64,000 nucleotides of DNA, taken from assembly GCF_900496995.4 (NCBI RefSeq), contig NC_044022.1, positions 18,304,938-18,368,937 of the forward strand. The letters run 5' to 3'. The notes under the pieces are model-generated. The model did not search any database. It worked only from the letters and a program-made list of their open reading frames with translations, and had not been told where the DNA came from. Positions within the stretch are counted from its first letter, which is position 1; every line of letters begins with the position of its first letter. The translations under genes were made by a program, and so were the position numbers. Below are positions 51,401 to 60,400 of this stretch, one piece after another. The DNA is from Aquila chrysaetos chrysaetos (Eukaryota > Chordata > Aves > Accipitriformes > Accipitridae).

Positions 51401-54400
51401 CAAGTTCACAAAACTGTTCTACAATAGTGTATGAGTTGCAATGAGTAAAACATTGAAATTTATACCAGCTAAGAATCACACCATTTCTTTTAGGCACTCA
51501 GTTTTTCAAGTGGATATTTCTTTAAAATCCACACTCTACAAGTTATAATAACTTTTGGTATATCGTTTATTTTCTTTTGCCACTGACCTGGGGACCTCTT
51601 TATATTCTCTTGATGGATTTTTTTTATACCAGCTCTCATAAAGAGATTTTCCTTCAAACCCCTCATCAGGACTTGGTATCTAGAAAAAGTATATTGTAAA
51701 AAAAGACAAAGGGTACAATTTTAAATGTTACCAAGCAACAAATCTACAACCTGTCATCACGTAAAGCCTATGGCTTAGGGCAATGAATAAGTCACAGTCT
51801 TAAGTCCCTCAACCTTTCTGCATTTCCATTTTAACTTTTCAAATGCATAGCATTTTCCAGAGGAATAGTTTATTTGCTAAAAAAAGGTAATTTTAGATGG
51901 AAGAAAACACAGGGAAAGCAAAACATTTCAAGTCAATATTTACATTCTGATATTTCTTTATGAGATTTTGAGCCATTTAATTTAAATATTCAACACAAAA
52001 ATCCCTCACAAAACCAAAACTTTTTGTTTCACTTTGGCAGGTAATTTCAATTTTGTCTTGGTTTAACTGTTTCTATCTTGTTTTAGTTCACAAAAATTAT
52101 TTACATGGATGCAGCAGTAACCTTAGAAGGGCAAAGTGTACAGCACTTGGTGTTTATGTCATCACAGCTGCTACAAAGGTATACAAATCATGATCATCCT
52201 AAAGTTCATTCCTATCACTCTGACTACTTTCCAGATTACTGAGCAGGTTAAACACTGTGAGTATTTTTTCATCCTTCTTTTTTATTGGTGGGCTGCTGAG
52301 GTTTTATTATCTTTAATCTAGTAAAGATTATTAATATCTATTTTATTATTAATATCTATATCTACTAAGAATAACTCCACAATAGGAATCAAAATAAAAC
52401 TAATACATTTGGGGGTTTTGGCCATGAAGCTAATTGTTCATAGAACAGCGTTAACACTTTTTGCCACAGATTAATTTTGGATGAGATCACGTGGGACCTG
52501 CTTCCTGATCAGCATTCTCTTCAGAAATCAGCTACCAACAAGCTGTGGTTACATGCATTCATCAGCCTTTGTTGCTGCTTCCCAGCTTGAGGAAGGGTTA
52601 TGCAACCATATTTACTGGTATTTAGGTCAACATTTTAACAATGGCTCTTGGTGTCCAAACTGAGACTCTGCTGACCTGATTTTCTGACCGTTCTGAACAC
52701 CTGCATTTAGCACAGGTTACCATGGGAACTGCAGGTGATCAGGTTTTCTGCAGTTCAGGACAGAAATATCTTTATCTGGGCACCTGATTTTAACAGATTT
52801 AAATTTTATCTGTTGTCTTTCAATTGCCAGAAAATTATTATACTGAATTACAACATTTCCTTTACTTTTGTACCAGTCTAATGTCAGCTTCCAAGAGATA
52901 ACAAATTATTGACTCTGGAAAACACAGATGACTGAATATATACAGCAGATGAAGACGGATATAGTAGATTCATAGAATATATACAGTAGCTGAATGTACA
53001 TGATATATATATATAAAACACAAAGACGACTAATTAAATGTTCATGCTTTAATACAGATGAACATTAAAAAAAAACAGAAATAAAAAGCCCTTAGTGCCA
53101 GCCTCTAAGATTCACTCTCAAAGCAAGGAACATCTTACATCCAAGATGGTGAGGCTATTTCCTGAGAAAGGTCCCTACCTTTTAATCTTGTCTGCCACAC
53201 ATGTGAGAGCATCATGGTCAGAGTCAATGAATATCTAACAAGGTACACCAAAGCTGAGCACATTGACCAAACCTGTCACATCATGCTAAAAACAACACTG
53301 CAGCAAGCATAATTTCTTCCCCTGCCTAAAGGGAGTCAGAGTCTACCACTACCATGGGCACCCTAGTGGTTGGACTGGGCAGCCAGGTTTGTGCTTGTTT
53401 CTTTCCTTTGACTCATGGCATTTTTTAATTCTTTTGTTCTTAGAAGGAATACTTTGACAGGAGGAGTGGAAAAATCCCCTAAACCTGAATAGCTAATAAT
53501 TTAAAGGTATAAGCTTGAAATCCCTTTGCCACTTCTGGGAAAAAGCTCCAGTTACTTAGCTATTGACTTGAAAGTGGTACTGCAGTCAGAAAAGAAAGAA
53601 ATATCTGACACCGTATTTTATACGCAGAGCACCATCCAGAAAGTGAGTATTGAACATGCTGGCTAAAAATTTCAAGCAGTATTACCTCTTTAGTCAGACT
53701 GTACACCAGTCTGTACATCAGTGGTGTGCAATCCACTCGTAGTGTGTAGTTTCCTGAAAAGCAGGAAAAACTATTGATTCAAAGAAGCAAGCTCTACTCA
53801 GCTGAAACCTCATGCCATTAACTGTGAATAAGAAAGGGACTAGAGACCTACACTCTCTACAAGGAACAAGCTGATCATCCCTGTAGAAGAGTTCTCCTGT
53901 GACCTTGTCAGTGCATTTGTATTGGTTAGGATGAATTACAGCCCAGCTTTTGAAGCAAGCCTTAAGAGCTTTTCTTATGTCCCTATGTTTATTACAGACA
54001 TTGTAAGAGCAGAAGCTGACTCTAAAGAGTTGCCATAGAACTGCTGAAAGGCACACAACACTTCTTGTCCCTCCCCATGACTTCCCCAATAGCATAGCTA
54101 CTGTAACAGACTTCTTCCCTGAAGCAACAGGAATATCTGAAGGATACTTTATGATTCTGGGTCATGGTTTCCCCCTATATTTAATCCCACACTAATGCAA
54201 CAAAATTATCGCATTGAAGCTTTGATGGATCTCCAAGCCAAAATGCCTCCCAGTCATCTGTATATACTATCACTATTACAGTAAAACACAAGTAAAAACT
54301 AGGTACCTTCAATGGAGGAATCTGCGTTGATGTAAGCCACTGCCCGTGCTTGCAAAACTTTGGCATTTTCCTATGAGAAGGAAAAGAGGAAGAAAATGCT

Positions 54401-57400
54401 GATGAACTTCCTTTTTCCTCAGAACTATTTTCCCATCAACTGAAGTAACAGCTGTTTCAGGGAAAGACATCATATACTGGAAGGAGCCATATATTCTTGG
54501 TAGTTCAAAAGGAAACTTAAGAGTGTGTGTGTGTGTGAGAGAGAGGGGGAGAGGGAGAGAGGAAGAGGAAGAGAGAGGGAGGGAGGGAAGGAAGAAGTGA
54601 TGCTTTCTAGTACAGATTTCTCAAAGATCCTCCACTGTGCAAATTCCTCTTTGAACACTATTGGTTTACCTCAGCCCACTCAGTTGATCCTAACAAGCCA
54701 AATTCCTCTGCATCCCAGCTTGCAAATATCACTGTTCTCCTTGGCCTCCATCCTGCAATAAAAGACTATGAAAATTGTATTACAGAAATAAAGACTGCTT
54801 GTTACATGTAACTAATGTGAAAATAAATGTCATTTTCTGGGGGCTCATCTTTTATCCTGATCTGTGGGGAAAGAGGTGTGTTTAGGGAACTTTAATACCA
54901 ACTTCTTCACTAACCTAATCTAATAATGGTTTGCTAATTTTGTAGCATCTCACCTCTATTTCAATATTGTGCCAAATAATGTATTCTTTTTCCTCTCTCA
55001 GCTTTAACTGCAAGAAAAATTTCTAAAATTTACGACTCTGAACAAGGAAAAATAATGTGCTTGTGCACAAATTCTTGAAAAAGAGCTTTTCTACTCTTTT
55101 TGCTCTGCTTAATTAGTACACATTGTATACCAGTGTCTACTTTGACAGAAAAGTGTTTGGCATGTTTTCATATCAATTACTGAATTTCTTTGACCTGTCT
55201 CCCAAATGCTGGATTTCAAAACCTAAGAAATTCCCTGTAACTTTGACAGATCACCTTCAAAACAAAGATCTTTCACTTGAAGTTCTGCATTTGATTTAAA
55301 CCCAGATCAAATGGAATAGGCTTTATTGCCCTGCCTCTGTATCTCTGCCCAAAGTTTTCTTTGAGGCTACTGGAACCTTTTAATCTTTTGCTCCCTTTCT
55401 TTTTTACCTTTGTTTTTTGGGTTTTTTTTTCAGCTTGCATTCTAAAGACAGTTTCCCCTTACATACAATAACTGGGAAGGAATGGAAAGAAAACTAAATG
55501 TCAGTAGATTTTAAATGTAATGGATAGGCAAAGAAAGCTCCTCTAGCATAGTATCTGAGTTATGTTAGAGTTTCTTCCCATGGGATGTCAGATAGGGAGA
55601 GAGCATTTGCTCTGACAGCAGCAGAAACTTGGTACAGTTGACATTTGTTCCTATTCTAATGTAACTAGTCGTGAGGTATTTTTAACTATTACCTCCTACT
55701 ACATTTGCACAGCTTATTCTCTGCATTACACAGACACGCTTTATTCTTGGGCCTGTCTCCAAACTACAGTCAAGTGCTGAGAAGGCTCTTAATGTCGCCC
55801 TGATGAAGCCTTGATCAGTCCACCACTGTATAAATTTTATAGGACCATTGAAACATCCAGTTTGACCAGCCTCAAATACAGAGTAATCAATTGTACCTAA
55901 ATGTCGTATTTATTTCAGTATCCCCTATTCTCTGTTTTGTCTTCCTTTAGGTGTACTTTCTCTTGAGTAGAAGTACCTCACATATACCAAGGCTGTAACT
56001 GGAACTAGTTAACAGCTGCAGAGCAGCGTGCTTACTCCAGATCAGTGAGATACACGTGTGTAATTCTAAGCATACGCTTAAATCCCAGTGAAATCAATGG
56101 GCACTGTAGAGAGCAATGATTTTGGTGGGCTTTATTCTTTCATTACATTACCTTTCTTCTTCAGTTTTCCAAAGCTCCTCACAATCTCATGAACCACAGC
56201 TGCCCCACTCTGAGGATCAATGCCACCAAACACCCATGAGTCACGGTGGCCTCCTAGGATGACGTATCTGTCTAGAGAAATTAATTATGGGGGGTTTACT
56301 GAGAAAAACTTTTTTCCTGCCATCCAGATGTTAATTCAAAGCAATTTCTAATTTTTGATGTAGGTGCAACAAAGCTTAATAGTTTATAATACACATGATA
56401 GAAAGGCAAAAGACATTTTAAATCTCCAAAGACATTTTTCTGCATTTTCAGCCAGTGCTAAAGAATTTGTCAAACACAGTAACTGGATCCCATAAGACTT
56501 AAAACCTCTTAAATTCCATAATGTTACTTCTATTATTAGAAATACTGCAGCTTTCCTCTAAAGATAGAAGCAGCTTTCCTCTAAAGATAGAAGCATCTTT
56601 CCGTATTTTACAATAGTGTGTTTCATGGTAAAGCTGATCCACTAATTATATTTGTACAGCATGCCAACTCACAACATTAAGGTGTGCTGAATACAATATT
56701 TCTCTCAATATATATATCTAGTCAATCATAAAAAGGGTTGTCCAAATCATGACAGAGATGTGATTAATAAGATCAAAGTCAGACTAGATATCCGTGCTAC
56801 TATAATATTGTTAACAGTTGCGTTTCAGGCATCAGGGAAGTGCTGCAGTTACAAGTTAAACGATGCTATCATCATCCTAGGGATGTCTATATATCTATTT
56901 TTTTAGAGTGTATAATCATACTGGTTACAAGAGACTCTAAGACAGACAAAAAGTCAATAGTGGTGGGTATGACGTCTTCAGATGGAATGCAAAATCCACG
57001 CCTGTGTTAGTAGGGAAGAATATCCACTTAAGAATATTCTTTCAATTGCAAAGTTACTTGCCTGAAGACAAATATTTCTGTCTTGGTTATGACTCCCCCT
57101 TGAAAATCAGCTTTTACAGTGAAAGTGCTGACGTACCCTGAACCATAAGAAACCTGGTGCAATAAATATTTCAACACCAATGATCATGTAGAGCAATATT
57201 TCAGAGACAACTATATTCCTCATTTTCCCCTTGTAACTATGAAGTACATGTAGAGGTCACTGTATGCTCACATTACACTGAAGACAAATGACTTTACCTG
57301 GTTCCACTTCGCCTCTGATGGTACCAATCACATTGTAAATCCTTCTTACTTCATTGTGGCTATGAATGTGCATTTTCACCTTTCTAGTGTATCAGAAAGA

Positions 57401-60400
57401 AAATCCAAAGAGAAAATCCACCAGATTAAATAATAAAACATCTTGACACCTTTTAAAAGTGTACAATATAAATTGTAAGGAAAGCATTTTGGCCAAATTT
57501 ACCCTCCATTAAACCAAAGTAAATCCAAAAAGATTTCAGTGTAGTTTTTTCTGGATTTATACTTGTGCAATTGAGAACAGCATTTAGCCCTTGAAAGCTA
57601 TGTACTGTTATTGATGTCAGTAAGATTTATACGGATAACAAGCTCAGAACTCCAAATTCAAAGACTTGCTAGCAGACAGTTTTTAAATTTGGAAGTGAAA
57701 GAAGAAAAATGAAAAACATCTAATGTTAAAAAGGTAAATAGTTCTAATCATCCAGAGGTTGCTGCAAATCAGAACTGACTCCAGTGCAGTCAATACTGAT
57801 GTGTCATCTCAGGCAGCAGAAAATCAGACAACCTGAGTTGCATCAACAGACTTTGTTTATGTACAACACAGCTGGAGGTGCAACAACTCATCCTCAAGGG
57901 TTGTCTGTATATTTTTCAAGAAGAATTTTTCATGTGGTATGACTAAGACATGGGGAAAAGGTCAAATGGTTCATATGAAGTCAGTACAATAGCTCAGCCA
58001 ATATTGAAACACCTGGACTTTAGTCCTAAACTGTAATTACTAAATCAGTTTAAAAACGATCTGAAGCAATAAAAATGACATTGTAGTTACAGCTTTTTTT
58101 CTGGAAAACTTGACTTGTAGGTTAATACTGTTTTATATAAGGCAATAGGTAAGACCAGAAGCTGGACCCAAATGAATTTTAAAAAGACAACAAATTCAGT
58201 TCTCAAAAAAATAATCAGTCTCATCAAGTATTTTGTCAAAGGCTAGATGCTTTTCAAGTGAAACTGGTTCAAGACTAGCTGGAAACTAAAGCAATTCAGT
58301 CACAAGTGGTGTTCCCCAGGACTTAGTACTGGGGCCAGTTCTGTTTAATATCTTTATCAATGATCTGGACGAGGGGATCGAGTGCACCCTCAGTAAGTTT
58401 GCAGATGACACCAAGTTGGGCGGGAGGGTTGATCTGCTCAAGGGTAGGAAGGCTCTACGGAGGGATGTGGACAGGCTGGATCGATGGGCCAAGAGCAACT
58501 GTATGAGCTTCAACAAGGCTCAGTGCTTGGTCCTGCACTTGGGTCACAACAACCCCAGGTGACATTACAGGCTGGGGGAAGAGTGGCTGGAAAGCTGCCT
58601 GGTGGAAAAGGACCTGGGGGTGTTGGCCAACAGCCGGCTGAATATGAGCCAGCAGTGTGCCCAGGTGGCCAAGAAGGCCAACGGCATCCTGGCCTGTACC
58701 AGAAAATCATGTGGCCAGCAGGACTAGAGCAGTGATCATCCCCCTGTACTCGGCACTGGTGAGGCCGCACCTCGAATACTGTGCTCAGTTTTGGGCCCCT
58801 CATGACAAGAAAGACATTGAGGTGCTGGAGCGTGTCCAGAGAAGGGCAACGAAGCTGGTGAAGGGTCTGGAGCACAAGTCTTGTGAGGAGCGGCTGAGGG
58901 AACTGGGGTTGTTCATCCTGGAGAAAAGGAGACTGAGGGGAGACCTTATCGCTCTCTACAACTACCTGAAAGGAGGTTGTAGCAAGGTGGGTGTTGGTCT
59001 CTTCTCCCAAGGAACAAGTGATAGGACAAGAGGAAATGGCCTCAAGTTGTGCCAGAGGAGGTTTAGATTGGATATTAGGAAAAATTTCTTCACCAAAATG
59101 GTTGTCAAGCATTGGAAAAGGCTGCCCAGGGAAGTGGTGGAGTCACCATCCCTGGAGGTATTGAAAAGACATGTAGATGTGGTGCTTAGGGATATGGTTC
59201 AGTGGTGCACTTGGCAGTGCTAGGTTTACAGTTGGACTCTTAAAGGTCTTTTCCAACCTAACCGATTTTATGATTCTATGATTCTATATCCATCCAATCA
59301 AGAGGTAAATCTACTGAAGCTTTGCACTGAGAGCATTTTAGCCCAGGAAATGGTCATAATCAAAGGAATGATGCAAATAATCCCAACTACTCTACCTTTG
59401 GTCACATTCTATAGCTCTACCTGTTTTTCTCTGATTCCAAGCATGCCTTCCTTATGAAACAAAACTGACCTTGTAGAATAATTTGCTGTGAAACCAGGAC
59501 CAACGTTGTAAGATACATTCAAATTTCCTTTCCAGCTACTATGCGGTGGTCCATATCCTCCCATATTACTATTATGAAAAAGAAATTATCATTATTAGTT
59601 ACAGACATCTTACAATAGCACCAAACACAAATGAGGAACCAGGAACCACACTTGGTTAGGTCCCATGCACACACAGACCACAGTGATGGTCTTCATCTTA
59701 GACAATTTATACTACAAGCTTCCACAGAAGAATAATCTGGGTTTTTAGCTACATTAATACTAGTAAATTAACATAGAGGAATAGTCCTAGGCATTGAGAT
59801 CAGCCTGGAATGGCCTACAGCTATCCTGGAAAACTGTGTTGGCCTCCAAAGATTTTGCATGCAAACTGCCACTTGTAAATGGTCCCTGGAACTTTCTACT
59901 GCCTTGAACTGCATTTGCATTTGCATTTGAGATAGCAGAGGGTAACTTGGACCATTCTAACAGTTCAACAACATAGGCAGTTGTCTTCCAGTGCCTGTTC
60001 CTGGACATTTGTTTAATCCAGTAGCATAGAGAGAGTTGATGTGTTTCAAAGATGTCTAAAATTTGAGAAACATGATCAGTCCAAGTCACCTTTTCTTGTT
60101 CCACTGTCAAAGGTCAGATGTTTTTTCTCAGTTAACACAACTGGAAATACAGTAATTCAGTGGATTGCAATCACCCATACATATTCACCTATTCTAAAGG
60201 ATTTATATTTTTTACATGAACTTGTGAGAAACATAAAAAAATACTAAAAAGTATGCTGGATGTTCTGGTTCTTATTAGGCAAAATATACTTATTGTAAAT
60301 GAAAGCATGTCCTTTACTGTAAATGCATGCTTCAGTCAAGCTTTATTCCACAGAACACTTCAGCATGTCTTCAAGTCCTTGGTATATTTTTTAAACAAAA

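Larger units (their letters stand above)
50702..51587 (-). other. FOLH1 intron 14
   Basis: Holds a pair of 67-bp direct repeats (50933-50999 and 51376-51442); no other feature recognised. Confidence 0.6.

Noticed and set aside
53718..54095. A 125-codon minus-strand open frame in FOLH1 intron 12
   Set aside because: It overlaps exon 13 in the wrong frame, has no recognisable domain and is interrupted by the intron borders; best explained as a chance frame.
58510..59112. A 200-codon minus-strand open frame
   Set aside because: Shadow of the CR1 copy on the other strand, whose frames match the CR1 reverse transcriptase.
59787..60110. A 107-codon minus-strand open frame in FOLH1 intron 7
   Set aside because: No family features and no splice context to the neighbouring exons; includes a simple GCATTT run.
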